64,000 bases of DNA. It comes from Spirochaetales bacterium. Its GTDB lineage: Bacteria > Spirochaetota > Spirochaetia > DSM-2461. Shown here one piece after another: positions 1-8,718 of this stretch. A program made the position numbers and the translations under genes. How positions within the stretch are numbered: position 1 is the first letter of the stretch; each line of letters starts with the position of its first letter. Under the pieces are notes generated by a model. The model was not told where the DNA came from. It did no database searches and saw nothing but the letters and a program-made list of their open reading frames with translations. The stretch is taken from positions 1 through 64,000 of the forward strand of contig JAKSCK010000048.1 in NCBI GenBank assembly GCA_022360655.1. The letters are read 5' to 3'.

Positions 1-50
1 GATCCAGGAGAAAATCCGTATATATCCATTAATCGATTGAGAGCCTGCAT
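1..50 (-). CDS. 5' end of an unidentified gene, cut by the left edge
   Basis: On the minus strand an AAGGAG ribosome binding site (about 55-61) lies five bases before an ATG at 50-48. The reading frame MQALNRLMDIYGFSPG then runs open to the edge. Only 16 codons are visible, so no function can be assigned. The clear ribosome site with good spacing is why I call it a gene start rather than noise. The stretch 51-254 up to the next gene holds only the divergent promoter region. Confidence 0.5.
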   Translation of the reverse strand, partial: MQALNRLMDIYGFSPG

Positions 51-254
51 TTGTTCTCCTTGAATACCAAAAGACACATGAAATGCCCTGCACAGTAGGA
101 TGCATCAACAATTATGGGGAATTCTAGAGATTCTTCTGCATCCCTGGGAGAATTCTGCAAGGATTTGAGACCTTTCATCATTCCATTCCCCTCTTCTATG
201 TTCCAAAATTGTTCTCGTTAATCCCTCCGGCCCTGCCGGAATATGAGGTGAATT

Positions 255-986
255 ATGTCTGAGAATCGCAAACCCCTCGTGGTCATCACTGGTGCCAGTT
301 CCGGAATTGGTGCCGCTATTGCGCAACGTCTTTCCGAAGCAGGACACCCCCTGCTCCTTTTGGCCCGTCGTCTGGATAAACTGGAAGAACTTCAGCTTCC
401 CGATACCCTTTGCCGCCAGGTGGACATCACCAACCAGGCTGCTGTAAAAAAGGCTATTGCCGAAGCAGAAGCCCAGTATGGTCCCACCGACTGTCTGGTG
501 AATAATGCTGGTGTGATGCTTTTGGGAGCCGTGGATACCCAAGATCCCACCGAATGGAAGCGCATGTATGATGTGAATGTTCTTGGTCTTCTCAATGGCA
601 TTCAGTGTGTGTTGGGAGCCATGAAAGCCCGCAAAACCGGAACCATCATCAACATCAGTTCCCTTGCTGGCAAGAAATCCTTCCCGGATCATGCCGCCTA
701 CTGTGGAACAAAATTTGCCGTTTCTGGTTTAACTGAAGTGATTCGGGAAGAAGTGGCTGATGAGAATGTCCGCATCATCAGCATCTGCCCAGGTGCCGTG
801 GAAACAGAACTCTTGAGTCACACCACCTCCCAGGCCATCAAAGATGGTTATGCCGATTGGAAGGAACGGATGGGTGGAGTTTTGGCCTCGGATGATGTAG
901 CCAGAGCTGTGGCCTTTGTGTATGCCCAGCCCCAGAATGTGCATATTCGAGAACTGCTCTTGGCTCCCACTCGTCAGCAGGCGTAA
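255..986 (+). CDS. Short-chain dehydrogenase/reductase (YdfG-like)
   Basis: A 243-residue classical SDR, a soluble NAD(P)H-dependent oxidoreductase. The Rossmann glycine motif TGASSGIG is at residues 13-20, the structural NNAG motif near 83-86, the catalytic Ser in NISSLAG near 135 and the YCGTK catalytic Tyr/Lys near 149-153. The basic ARR after the second strand suggests NADP preference. Length and the N-terminal MSENRKPLVVITGASSG fit the YdfG/serine 3-dehydrogenase group, whose members act on small hydroxy acids and aldehydes; the substrate cannot be read from the sequence. GAGGTG lies upstream of the ATG. It is monocistronic and convergent with trpS across a shared terminator. Confidence 0.9.
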   Translation: MSENRKPLVVITGASSGIGAAIAQRLSEAGHPLLLLARRLDKLEELQLPDTLCRQVDITNQAAVKKAIAEAEAQYGPTDCLVNNAGVMLLGAVDTQDPTEWKRMYDVNVLGLLNGIQCVLGAMKARKTGTIINISSLAGKKSFPDHAAYCGTKFAVSGLTEVIREEVADENVRIISICPGAVETELLSHTTSQAIKDGYADWKERMGGVLASDDVARAVAFVYAQPQNVHIRELLLAPTRQQA

Positions 987-1000
987 ATCCCATTTTTTAG

Positions 1001-1031
1001 ATCGACCCCTCAGGCCCAAAGCCTTCGGGGT
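1001..1031 (+). repeat. REP-like hairpin, copy 1 (ATCG-ACCCC...GGGGT)
   Basis: Just after the SDR stop, ATCG is followed by an interrupted stem: ACCCC (1005-1009) pairs with GGGGT (1027-1031) and AGGC (1012-1015) with GCCT (1021-1024), with loop CCAAA. It shares the asymmetric ATCGACCCC start with six other sites in the window. It has no U-tract of its own; the true terminator follows at 1041. Confidence 0.6.
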
Positions 1032-1040
1032 TGAGGCATA

Positions 1041-1067
1041 AAAAAGCCCCATTTCTGGGGCTTTTTT
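1041..1067. terminator. Bidirectional terminator between SDR gene and trpS
   Basis: AAAAAGCCCC and GGGGCTTTTT flank a short ATTTCT loop, giving a GCCCC/GGGGC stem with A and T tracts on both sides. It serves the convergent SDR gene and trpS. Confidence 0.85.
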
Positions 1068-1088
1068 GGGGAGCAAGGAAAAATCAAG

Positions 1089-2093
1089 TTAGGCCACACC
1101 CACCGCTTTGCGCAGGCGTTGAATGGTTTGAGAGGCCACAGCCCGAGCCTGTTCTGCCCCTTGGGCCAAGATGGCATCAATTTTTGTTGTATCCGCCATC
1201 AACTCATCATAGATGGCGCGTTGGTCTTTGATTTCATCATTGATTTTCTCAAACAGCTCCTGCTTGGCCTCTCCCCAGCCCATACCACCAGCCCGGTAAC
1301 GCTGGGCTAAAGCCGTCTGTTCTTCTGCTGTGGCAAAAAGTTTATACAGTGCAAACACATTGCAGGTTTCCGGATCTTTGGGTTCTTCCATCCCCTGGCT
1401 GTTGGTCACAATCTTCATAATCATCTTTCTCAGTTTTTTCTCAGGAAGAAAGAGAGGAATATGATTACCATAACTCTTGGACATTTTGCGGCCATCAGAA
1501 CCTGGTACCAGCATCACCTTTTCATCAATACGCGCTTCTGGGATGGTAAGAAGTGGAGCCTTGTAATTGTGATTAATCACTCCCGCAATGTCTTGGGCCA
1601 TTTCCACATGCTGCACCTGATCTTTTCCCACAGGAACTTCCTGTGTATCAAAGAGCAGGATGTCTGCTGCCATCAAAACTGGATAAGTGTAGAGTCCCAT
1701 GTTGATTTGATGGTCATCCGACTGCTCTTTCGACCGATTCACATCCACCGCAGCTTTATAAGCATGGGCCCGGTTCATCAATCCTTTGGCTGTGAACGCC
1801 ATCAGGATGGTGGTGAGTTCAAAGGTTTCTGGTACATCGGATTGTTTATAAATCAGGGTTTTGGACGGATCTAAACCACAGGCCAGCCAGGTGGCGGCAA
1901 TTTCATGTATGCTGCCTCTCAATTCTTCTGCATTCCGCATGGTGTTGAGAGAATGATAATCGGCAATAAAAAACCGGGCTTCAACACTTTCATCATCCGC
2001 GCGCTTGAGTGCCGGACGAATCGCGCCTAAGTAGTTCCCTAAATGGGGCATCCCGGTGGGCTTGATTCCTGTTAGAACAACCGTCTTATCCAT
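1089..2093 (-). CDS. trpS: Tryptophanyl-tRNA synthetase
   Basis: Class I aminoacyl-tRNA synthetase that charges tRNA(Trp). I start it at the ATG at 2093 (MDKTVVLTGIKPTGMPHLG), giving 334 residues, the normal family size; the frame stays open 24 codons further upstream but that stretch is not family-like. The HIGH-equivalent is in MPHLGNY near residues 14-20, and the KMSKS loop is the DGRKMSKSYGN segment near 202-212. The frame also shows ADYHSLNT and PVLMAADIL, typical of TrpRS active sites. No strong Shine-Dalgarno precedes the ATG. It stands alone, convergent with the SDR gene. Confidence 0.95.
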   Translation of the reverse strand: MDKTVVLTGIKPTGMPHLGNYLGAIRPALKRADDESVEARFFIADYHSLNTMRNAEELRGSIHEIAATWLACGLDPSKTLIYKQSDVPETFELTTILMAFTAKGLMNRAHAYKAAVDVNRSKEQSDDHQINMGLYTYPVLMAADILLFDTQEVPVGKDQVQHVEMAQDIAGVINHNYKAPLLTIPEARIDEKVMLVPGSDGRKMSKSYGNHIPLFLPEKKLRKMIMKIVTNSQGMEEPKDPETCNVFALYKLFATAEEQTALAQRYRAGGMGWGEAKQELFEKINDEIKDQRAIYDELMADTTKIDAILAQGAEQARAVASQTIQRLRKAVGVA

Positions 2094-2280
2094 AGATGGG
2101 GAGTATAGCTCAGGGCGGAAAACTGGTGAAGGCCACAATATTGAGATGGAAAAGAGCAGCTTCACATTGAGGATTCAAAACGACACATACTGACCTGTCG
2201 TTCAATTTTTCATTGCACTCCTTTCCTACGCCTGATACATTTGTCCAATCACTGGACTTTAATTTACAAAGGAGTAAGAA

Positions 2281-3066
2281 ATGAAAAAGAACATCATGCT
2301 GGCTTTGTTCGTTATGGCTGCTGCGTTACCATTGTCAGCAAAAGCAAACTGGGTTGGGGCTTGGTACGGGATGCAAACAGGGAATTCTATTCCTGTTGGT
2401 TTGGCTAGCGCCGTTGCTCCCATGAAGCCCAACATCGTACAGGCTATTAAAGCCGCAAACCCTGGTATTTCTGATGATATGGCAAACGCAGCTGCTGATC
2501 AGCTCATCTCAACTTTTGATTTTGATTTAGACCTCACCTTTTATGAAACAGGTGTGACCTTTGGTGGAATATCAGATTCTGGTTTCTATTATCGTGTGAA
2601 TCCCTATGCTCTCATTGGAGTGAAGGCAAATGGGGTTCCCACCGCCTCATTCCAAGCAATTGGACAGACATTCCCCATCCAGAATAACACCTACTATTCC
2701 TTTGAAAACACAGCCAAGGGACTAGATCCTAGTGAAACCACAAAGGTTCTCCCTGGTATCAGCATGATGCTGGGTTATGGTGTTCATTTGAATCCTGAAG
2801 GTTTTGGACTGGTTGTTGCGGCAGGCCCCATGGTGGATGTGAGCATCATTGATGTGACCCAAACAGCCTTGGGTTGCTGGGCCGGTTTAGGCGTGGATGC
2901 TCAAATGATCATTCCTTTGGGGGAGAAATTTGGTATCACCATGGGAGCCAACTATGATTGGAAGCCCCTCTTTTATGGTGTTGGAATCGAAAACAAAGTC
3001 ACGGTGAAGGGTTACAGCCCCAAACTGATGTCCTTTGGTGTGAACGCTGGTTTCTGCTGGCGCTAA
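2281..3066 (+). CDS. Exported beta-barrel-like outer membrane protein
   Basis: 261 residues. A signal peptide (residues 1-22, lysines then a hydrophobic core ending SAKA) precedes a mature part of alternating aromatic/polar strands and glycine-rich turns, ending in NAGFCWR. This looks like a small outer-membrane or surface barrel; I do not recognise a named family. A helical stretch near residues 50-80 (AANPGISDDMANAAADQL) interrupts the barrel pattern. AAAGGAGT precedes the ATG, and a strong terminator follows. It may belong with the two-component pair downstream, but the terminator separates them. Confidence 0.7.
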   Translation: MKKNIMLALFVMAAALPLSAKANWVGAWYGMQTGNSIPVGLASAVAPMKPNIVQAIKAANPGISDDMANAAADQLISTFDFDLDLTFYETGVTFGGISDSGFYYRVNPYALIGVKANGVPTASFQAIGQTFPIQNNTYYSFENTAKGLDPSETTKVLPGISMMLGYGVHLNPEGFGLVVAAGPMVDVSIIDVTQTALGCWAGLGVDAQMIIPLGEKFGITMGANYDWKPLFYGVGIENKVTVKGYSPKLMSFGVNAGFCWR

Positions 3067-3080
3067 TTCCCAATATTCCT

Positions 3081-3113
3081 CTTAGGGGCCATCACGCCCC
3101 TAAGAGTGTTTTT
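3081..3113 (+). terminator. Terminator after the beta-barrel gene
   Basis: CTTAGGGGC (3081-3089) and GCCCCTAAG (3096-3104) form a perfect 9-bp stem with a six-base loop, followed by AGTGTTTTT. Confidence 0.8.
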
Positions 3114-3212
3114 CCGTCTTCTTCCATCCTTCACAAAGAATTTACTTCACAAAAAACACAAATTTACGTTCTAACCCTGGAAACCCCATCATTGTCCGAG
3201 TAGACTACAAAC

Positions 3213-3899
3213 ATGGCACATATCTTCGTGGTGGAAGACAATGAATCAATCCGGGAAGCCGTCACTGGTTATCTCCAACTGGCCGATCATGAGGTTTCCA
3301 GCTTCGGAGATTTAGGTGGGGCAAAAGATGCTCTTGAGGAATCACGTCCAGACCTCATCTTATTGGATGTGATGCTTCCAGATGGAGATGGCTTTATCTT
3401 TGCAAAAGAGTTACTGAGTAAGCATCCCATTCCGCTGATTTTTATGTCTGCCAGGGAATCTGAATCCGATCGGATTACAGGATTTGAAATTGGTGCGGAT
3501 GATTACATTGTCAAACCCTTTTCCCCAAAAGAGCTTGTTCTTCGAGTTGCTGCCGTTTTAAAGAGAACAAGTGCCCCTGTGGTTCGAAGTGCCAGTCATT
3601 GCTGGATTTTAGAAGGTCATGAACTCTCTACGGATGAAGACTCTCATAAAGCCACATTGGACGGAGAACCTCTAAAGTTGACCGCGGCTGAATGGAAGAT
3701 TCTGTTGTACCTTTCCTCAAATGGAGGAGCCGTGGTGACCCGGGAACAGATTCTCGATCGATGTCTAGAGTACTCTTTTGAGGGCTACGATAGGACCGTG
3801 GATACTCATATTAAAAATCTCCGTGCAAAATTAGGACAGCCAGGATGGATTGAAACCGTTCGGGGGTATGGTTACCGCTTCGCCGGCGAGAGCACGTGA
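3213..3899 (+). CDS. OmpR/PhoB-family response regulator
   Basis: 228 residues. An N-terminal receiver carries acidic Glu8/Asp9, phospho-acceptor Asp52 (in LLDVMLPDGDG), switch Ser79 and Lys101 (in DDYIVKPFSP). A C-terminal winged-helix domain spans about 130-226, with the family signature TVDTHIKNLRAKLG and a terminal RGYGYRF. It should bind DNA and control transcription when phosphorylated by the kinase encoded next. The kinase GTG overlaps this gene's TGA (GTGA), so the two are translationally coupled. Targets are unknown; the flanking outer-membrane protein genes are plausible ones by position only. Confidence 0.93.
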   Translation: MAHIFVVEDNESIREAVTGYLQLADHEVSSFGDLGGAKDALEESRPDLILLDVMLPDGDGFIFAKELLSKHPIPLIFMSARESESDRITGFEIGADDYIVKPFSPKELVLRVAAVLKRTSAPVVRSASHCWILEGHELSTDEDSHKATLDGEPLKLTAAEWKILLYLSSNGGAVVTREQILDRCLEYSFEGYDRTVDTHIKNLRAKLGQPGWIETVRGYGYRFAGEST

Positions 3900-5236
3900 G
3901 GAGTCTTCGAACACGTCTCCTCTGGGTTATTCTGCTTGCCATTGGTTTAAACACAGCTTTTTTATCCTCTGCTTTTGTTCTTGGATATGTTCGCTCCCGT
4001 AACCATTGGCGCATGTTGGTCACCAATGAGTCTCATGAGCGATTGGCTGCTGTGGTCACCGAATTATGGGAAGAACAGGGTGAGCTCACCACTTTGGATA
4101 GTCGTCGAGCCTTTGCCAACATCACGCATTTTGCCGATGAACTTGCTGCCTTTGCTGTATACGACTCACGAAAAACACCCGTTTTCTACTGGAGAAACCA
4201 AAGTTATCCAGGGCTTTCTCCCGGCTATGTGCTTTCTCCAGAATTTCCTGTCAATACCCAGGGACGACGAATCGGCTGGGTGGCCTGTGTACCATCGGAT
4301 TTCTATTTCATTGAAACCAATCGTAATCTTGCGGATATCTTTGGACGGATTCTCCTTCTCGCTATAGGTTTAAGTACGGTTATAGCCGTTATTCTCTCCA
4401 ATGCAATGAGTGCACTTGTGACTCGTGATGCACGTGAGGTGGCATCCATATTAGGACGACTCTCTCAGGGTGAACGTGATTTGATATTTCCAGCCAAAAG
4501 TTGTTCGGAATTTCGGGAGATTTCCCGGGCTTCTGTTCGCCTCCAAGCTACACTAGCCAAAGAAGAACGTCAGAGACGCCAATGGACGCAAGACATTGCC
4601 CATGATTTAAAGACACCGGTTACGGCTTTACGAGGCCAACTTGAGGCAGTGAAAGACGGAGTTCTCCCTCTGAACGAGAATCGATTTAAACTCCTTGAAC
4701 GAGAATTTGGACAGATTGACAAACTGGTGAAAGATTTATCCTTACTTTCGCGGGTGGAATCTCCAGAAATGTCACCAGTCATATCTAATATAAAAGGATC
4801 TGGGCTTATCCAACAGATTGAAGGCCGCTTTTCCCGAGTGGCAGAGTCTGCGGGATTAGGTATGGAATGCCATGTTGAAACGGAAGTGATTTTTCCAGGC
4901 GATCCAGACCTCTTATCTCGCGCACTCAACAACTTGGTGCAAAATGCCATCCAACATGCATCAAAACCGGGAATAGTCCGTGTGAGCTTGGAGCAAAAAG
5001 GCAATCAAGCCGTGTTTACTATTGTAAATCCTGGGGGAATTCCCCGTTCCGACCTTCCCAATCTGTTTGAGCGTTTGTACCGAGGAGATACTGGACGCAG
5101 TACCCCTGGCTCAGGTTTAGGCCTCACAATCGTTCGTGCCGTAGCGGAAAAACATGGTGGGAATGTGTCTGTGACAAATACTGCTAATAGCAGTGTGTGC
5201 ATACGTCTCAGCCTCCCATTAGAAACACATGATTGA
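3896..5236 (+). CDS. Membrane sensor histidine kinase
   Basis: 446 residues, GTG start overlapping the regulator stop. Membrane segments near residues 8-30 and 150-170 flank a roughly 115-residue extracytoplasmic sensor domain, followed by a HAMP-like linker. The phospho-acceptor is His236 in QDIAHDLKTPVTALRG. The ATPase domain has the N box around Asn350 (NNLVQNAIQHA) and the G2 box GSGLGLTIVRAVAEKHGG. The usual DNG of the G1 box reads IVNPGGIP, so the adenine-contacting Asp position is Asn; related kinases tolerate this, but it is worth noting. It is the partner of the upstream regulator. Confidence 0.92.
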   Translation: MRSLRTRLLWVILLAIGLNTAFLSSAFVLGYVRSRNHWRMLVTNESHERLAAVVTELWEEQGELTTLDSRRAFANITHFADELAAFAVYDSRKTPVFYWRNQSYPGLSPGYVLSPEFPVNTQGRRIGWVACVPSDFYFIETNRNLADIFGRILLLAIGLSTVIAVILSNAMSALVTRDAREVASILGRLSQGERDLIFPAKSCSEFREISRASVRLQATLAKEERQRRQWTQDIAHDLKTPVTALRGQLEAVKDGVLPLNENRFKLLEREFGQIDKLVKDLSLLSRVESPEMSPVISNIKGSGLIQQIEGRFSRVAESAGLGMECHVETEVIFPGDPDLLSRALNNLVQNAIQHASKPGIVRVSLEQKGNQAVFTIVNPGGIPRSDLPNLFERLYRGDTGRSTPGSGLGLTIVRAVAEKHGGNVSVTNTANSSVCIRLSLPLETHD

Positions 5237-5292
5237 TACATTCAAAACAAGGACTTCATAGAATCTTTTCCCACATTCCCTTATTTTTTGAC

Positions 5293-5321
5293 TTGACGTG
5301 GAACTTTAAGGCCCCTATTCT
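5293..5321 (+). promoter_or_regulatory. Sigma70-type promoter upstream of the second barrel gene
   Basis: TTGACG (5293-5298), a 17-base spacer and TATTCT (5316-5321). Transcription from here would leave a leader of almost 200 bases before the ATG at 5524. I see no other equally good promoter in the 287-base gap after the kinase gene. Confidence 0.4.
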
Positions 5322-5523
5322 CCCTCTAGATGGTTATTCTTGCTTGTGGACAACCCAATTGGAACGGAGAACATTTTTGTGTTCAACTTCACAGCCCTTC
5401 ATTTAATCTTCACAATTGCTACATATACCAAACACAATTCGCACCTACCATCGACACAGAAAATTAGCGCTGCGTAGCGGTGCTCGAAAATAATTTCATT
5501 CTGCTACAGGAGAGAAAGTAGAA

Positions 5524-6639
5524 ATGAAGAGAATTTTAATTTTGGCCCTTACGGCCCTGGTTGCGGCGTCTTCCTTCGCCATGACGGAACCCACCTTCTC
5601 TGGTGATTTCGAGTTATCCACTCAGATTGACTTTGGTGCCAAAGAGTACATCGTCAAAGCCTCACCTGATGCGGAAATCAATTTGAATGGTGCTGTGGAT
5701 GATTGGAGCACTGTGAATGCTGAGATCAACACCACTACTGTTCATGCATTTGACAATGACCTTGATCAGGGAACTGTTGATGGTGATAAAAATGGTGATG
5801 ACAAGAAAACCATTGAGAATGTCTGGTATGTCAACAACTTCACCCTCACCACGGACATCACCGGAGCCTTGGGTTTTGATGGTCCCGTAGGCGTCTCCAT
5901 TGAATGGGGTAAGTTAACCTTTGAAGCAGAAGAGTACTTTGATATTGCCGGTTATGGTGAGATTGAAATTGCTCTGGAAACCGGCAGCTACTTTGGTGCT
6001 GAGTTTATTGTAACTCTCTTTGATCACATCAAAGTTTTGGCTGCTATTGTTCCTCAGTCCTACCTGAGTGATGCATGGGGTGGTCAGGCTTCCGGACTGA
6101 ATTACCCTGTCATGGGCTTTGAGGTTCAGCTCAACAGCATGATGATGGGTGTTGAAGGCATTGATGCCAACGTTTGGTACACCTATGACCTCAACAAGTT
6201 CAAAGGTAGCCAGGTTGGTGCCACTGTGGGTTATGCGACCACTAACTTTGACCTTGGTTTTGCCGGTAGCTTCATCATCATGGAAGATCGCAATGTAAAT
6301 GACATTCTTTCTTTAGCATTTGCAGGTAAATACAAACTGGACATGTTCGAGTTTGGTTTAGCTTTTGGCATGGAAGATCTTACCAATGACTTTGTTGGTA
6401 AATCTTCCATTGGCCTCAATGCCACATTCAAAGCTGTTCCTGATGTTTTGGACATCTTTGCTGCCTTTGACATTCCCTTTACCAGTTTTGACACAGAGCT
6501 TGGTATTGAAGGTGGTGCAGTCGTCTACGTTGGTGGAACCGAATACCACTTGGGTTATGAGTACAACACTGTTAACTTCAAATCCCCCGACAATGATGGA
6601 AAAGATGGTCTGTTCTTCCTTGTGAAGGCTTCCTTCTAA
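5524..6639 (+). CDS. Exported beta-barrel-like outer membrane protein
   Basis: 371 residues. Signal peptide MKRILILALTALVAASSFA, then an acidic, Asn/Asp/Thr-rich mature chain with repeated short aromatic strands (for example FDLGFAGSFIIM and FEFGLAFGM) and a C-terminal Phe in LFFLVKASF, the usual end of an outer-membrane barrel. About 350 mature residues fit a 14-18-strand porin-like channel. I cannot name the family; spirochaete porins diverge strongly. AGGAGAGAAAG precedes the ATG. A strong terminator follows, so it is transcribed alone, consistent with an abundant structural protein. Confidence 0.75.
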   Translation: MKRILILALTALVAASSFAMTEPTFSGDFELSTQIDFGAKEYIVKASPDAEINLNGAVDDWSTVNAEINTTTVHAFDNDLDQGTVDGDKNGDDKKTIENVWYVNNFTLTTDITGALGFDGPVGVSIEWGKLTFEAEEYFDIAGYGEIEIALETGSYFGAEFIVTLFDHIKVLAAIVPQSYLSDAWGGQASGLNYPVMGFEVQLNSMMMGVEGIDANVWYTYDLNKFKGSQVGATVGYATTNFDLGFAGSFIIMEDRNVNDILSLAFAGKYKLDMFEFGLAFGMEDLTNDFVGKSSIGLNATFKAVPDVLDIFAAFDIPFTSFDTELGIEGGAVVYVGGTEYHLGYEYNTVNFKSPDNDGKDGLFFLVKASF

Positions 6640-6667
6640 TCTTGTATTTGTTGTCCTAACAACTGTG

Positions 6668-6700
6668 AAGGCCCTGCTCAGCAGGGCCTTTCTTTTTTTT
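6668..6700 (+). terminator. Terminator of the 371-aa barrel gene
   Basis: AAGGCCCTGC (6668-6677), loop TCA, GCAGGGCCTT (6681-6690), then TCTTTTTTTT. A strong Rho-independent terminator. Confidence 0.9.
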
Positions 6701-6748
6701 GGAAAGGAATCCTAGACGTGTGGATTTCCCCATTGTAGGCTGATACGT

Positions 6749-7396
6749 ATGAAATTGTTTCGAATCGGTTCCACCTTCAGTATTATCCTCTTCACTCTTT
6801 TAATGGCTGGCTGTCTCACAAGGCCTCCCATGATCATAAGTGAACCCATCACCCTCACTAAAGCGGATGTCACCATCCAAATCACACCATTGAATTATGA
6901 TGAACTAAAGGAACTCCACGGGAGTAATCGTCGACAAAAACTCAATCCCTTCATTGACTATCCTGGCCAAATCCCACAACGACGCATTGTTGTGTTTAAG
7001 ACAGAATTTCTGGCCAAGGAATCCACCATTCAAGTCAACATCAAAGACACCAGTTTAAAGATTGGGGAAAAGCAGGGGAGAGGAATCACGCCCGAATACA
7101 TGCACCAACTATGGAAGGTGTATATTGCCAATTCCCCCTATGTGAACATCATTCCCAATAAGGCAAAAAAATACATGCTTCCACGAGATTTTGTTTTTTC
7201 TCCTGAATCCCCTCAAACAGGCTATTTGGTGTTTGCCGAACCATATCCAAAGGAGGGAGGCAAATCCATTCTGACCATCCCAGTCAGCACTCCTGAAGGC
7301 GACCAGGGTGTATTTGAGTTTGAACTTTATTTTAATCAAGATGGAATAAGCTCTGATTCTCCCAGCACAGGAGATACCGGGAAATTTTTAGAATAG
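6749..7396 (+). CDS. Lipoprotein of unknown function
   Basis: 215 residues. A signal sequence ends in the lipobox LMAGC, so Cys22 should be lipidated. The mature part has no recognised domain; it shows beta-rich segments (ADVTIQITPLNY, TIQVNIKDTSLKI) and a C-terminal Ser/Asp tail. The start is the first ATG of the frame and lacks a good Shine-Dalgarno. It lies alone between the porin-like gene and a convergent permease gene. Confidence 0.7.
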   Translation: MKLFRIGSTFSIILFTLLMAGCLTRPPMIISEPITLTKADVTIQITPLNYDELKELHGSNRRQKLNPFIDYPGQIPQRRIVVFKTEFLAKESTIQVNIKDTSLKIGEKQGRGITPEYMHQLWKVYIANSPYVNIIPNKAKKYMLPRDFVFSPESPQTGYLVFAEPYPKEGGKSILTIPVSTPEGDQGVFEFELYFNQDGISSDSPSTGDTGKFLE

Positions 7397-7422
7397 AGTT
7401 TTTACGTATTGGATTTATTGCA

Positions 7423-7442
7423 GGCCCGCTGCAAAGCGGGCC
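7423..7442. terminator. GC hairpin in the convergent gap
   Basis: GGCCCGCT (7423-7430), loop GCAA, AGCGGGCC (7435-7442). A perfect 8-bp stem but without a T-tract on either side, so it could be an mRNA 3'-end stabiliser as easily as a terminator. Confidence 0.45.
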
Positions 7443-7531
7443 AATCCATTCAATTCACAACAATGGTCTAACATCCCAACTCATCAGCTCAAAGAGAAAC
7501 CAAACCATGAGTGCTCAATAAGAACAACACA

Positions 7532-8632
7532 TCACTCCTTATCCTTTGAAACCTCTTTCTCCGGTTTTACCTTTCGTTCCCGCTCACTGACACGCCAATG
7601 CCTTCGGAATGAACGGCTCATCCGTCCAGATCCCATCAACACGCTAAAGGGTCGTAAACTGTCTATGTGATCTAAAATGATTTTCAGTGCAACGGTCAAA
7701 GGGACCGCTAAGAACATTCCAGTAATGCCCCAAATCCAGCCCCAAATCACCAGAGAAACAAGAATCACCAAGGGACTCAAATCCAACTGATCCCCCTGAA
7801 GAGTGGGATCCAATATGTTTCCCATTAAAATTTGAATCAGAGGCATGGTGATCCAAACAGCAATGATTCTGTTCCATTCCGGGTAGAATTGCACCAATGC
7901 CAAAATCATGGTGGCTGCCATAATGAAGACACTTCCAAGATTGGGAATATAATTCAGTAAGAAGGCAAAAAGCCCCCAAAGAGCAGCCAAATCCTGACCA
8001 ATCGCACTAAGCGTCAGCCAAACCAAGATGCCCGTAACCGCACTAATCATGGTTTTGATGGTGAGATAACGCGCCACTTGCCGGGACACATCTGTCATGG
8101 CTCGACCTATTTTTACATTCACAGACCGGGGGAAAGCCCGTTGAAATTTCCGCCACGAAAGAGCACTTTCTGCCAACATAAAAATCAGGAACAACAGAAT
8201 CATGCCCAGATTTGTGCTGAAGTTCACAAAAGAACCCGTGGCTTGAACAATTCGATTTACCAAAGATCGTGTCCAACCAAACTCTGGGAAATACTCCATG
8301 GGGATTTGAAGTTGAATCCAAAGTTCCTGCATGATGGACACAAATCGTTCCATATAGGTTCCAATGACCTGGGTGAATGTGGTGATGCTGGTGTAAAAAA
8401 GTCGCCCCACAAAATACAGCAAGACAATCAGGAAGCCAATCACCATCATGATGGCCATGTAGCGTGGAACATGCATAGCCTCTAGACGTCGCACCAAAGG
8501 AGCAAGCATCAGGGACAACAAACCCGCTATGGCCAGAGGAAGAAGAACAGTCTGAAGAAGGTGCAGTGTGGCTCCCAGAGCAAGAACCGCAAGAAATCCT
8601 ACAAACATAGTTTCAGTTTTTCGAGTATCCAC
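7532..8632 (-). CDS. AI-2E family (PerM/UPF0118) permease
   Basis: 366 residues with about eight hydrophobic segments: pairs near the N-terminus (VGFLAVLALGATLHLLQTVLLPLAIAG split by a Pro), one near 60-80, and a C-terminal bundle around 200-320 containing the conserved LNYIPNLGSV and the family-typical GxxLDPxLQG-like NILDPTLQGDQLDLSPL. The family exports small molecules or ions (AI-2, peptides, Na+/H+); the substrate here is unknown. The start appears to be GTG at 8632 with no strong ribosome site; an in-frame ATG eight codons in is the alternative. It is divergent from engB. Confidence 0.9.
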   Translation of the reverse strand: MDTRKTETMFVGFLAVLALGATLHLLQTVLLPLAIAGLLSLMLAPLVRRLEAMHVPRYMAIMMVIGFLIVLLYFVGRLFYTSITTFTQVIGTYMERFVSIMQELWIQLQIPMEYFPEFGWTRSLVNRIVQATGSFVNFSTNLGMILLFLIFMLAESALSWRKFQRAFPRSVNVKIGRAMTDVSRQVARYLTIKTMISAVTGILVWLTLSAIGQDLAALWGLFAFLLNYIPNLGSVFIMAATMILALVQFYPEWNRIIAVWITMPLIQILMGNILDPTLQGDQLDLSPLVILVSLVIWGWIWGITGMFLAVPLTVALKIILDHIDSLRPFSVLMGSGRMSRSFRRHWRVSERERKVKPEKEVSKDKE

Positions 8633-8718
8633 AACTCTATTCTACCCTATCCCTTCCATCATTGCCCAAGGGATGGGAATATGCGATAAAGGGGCATACT
8701 CTCCCGGAGGAATTGTCC

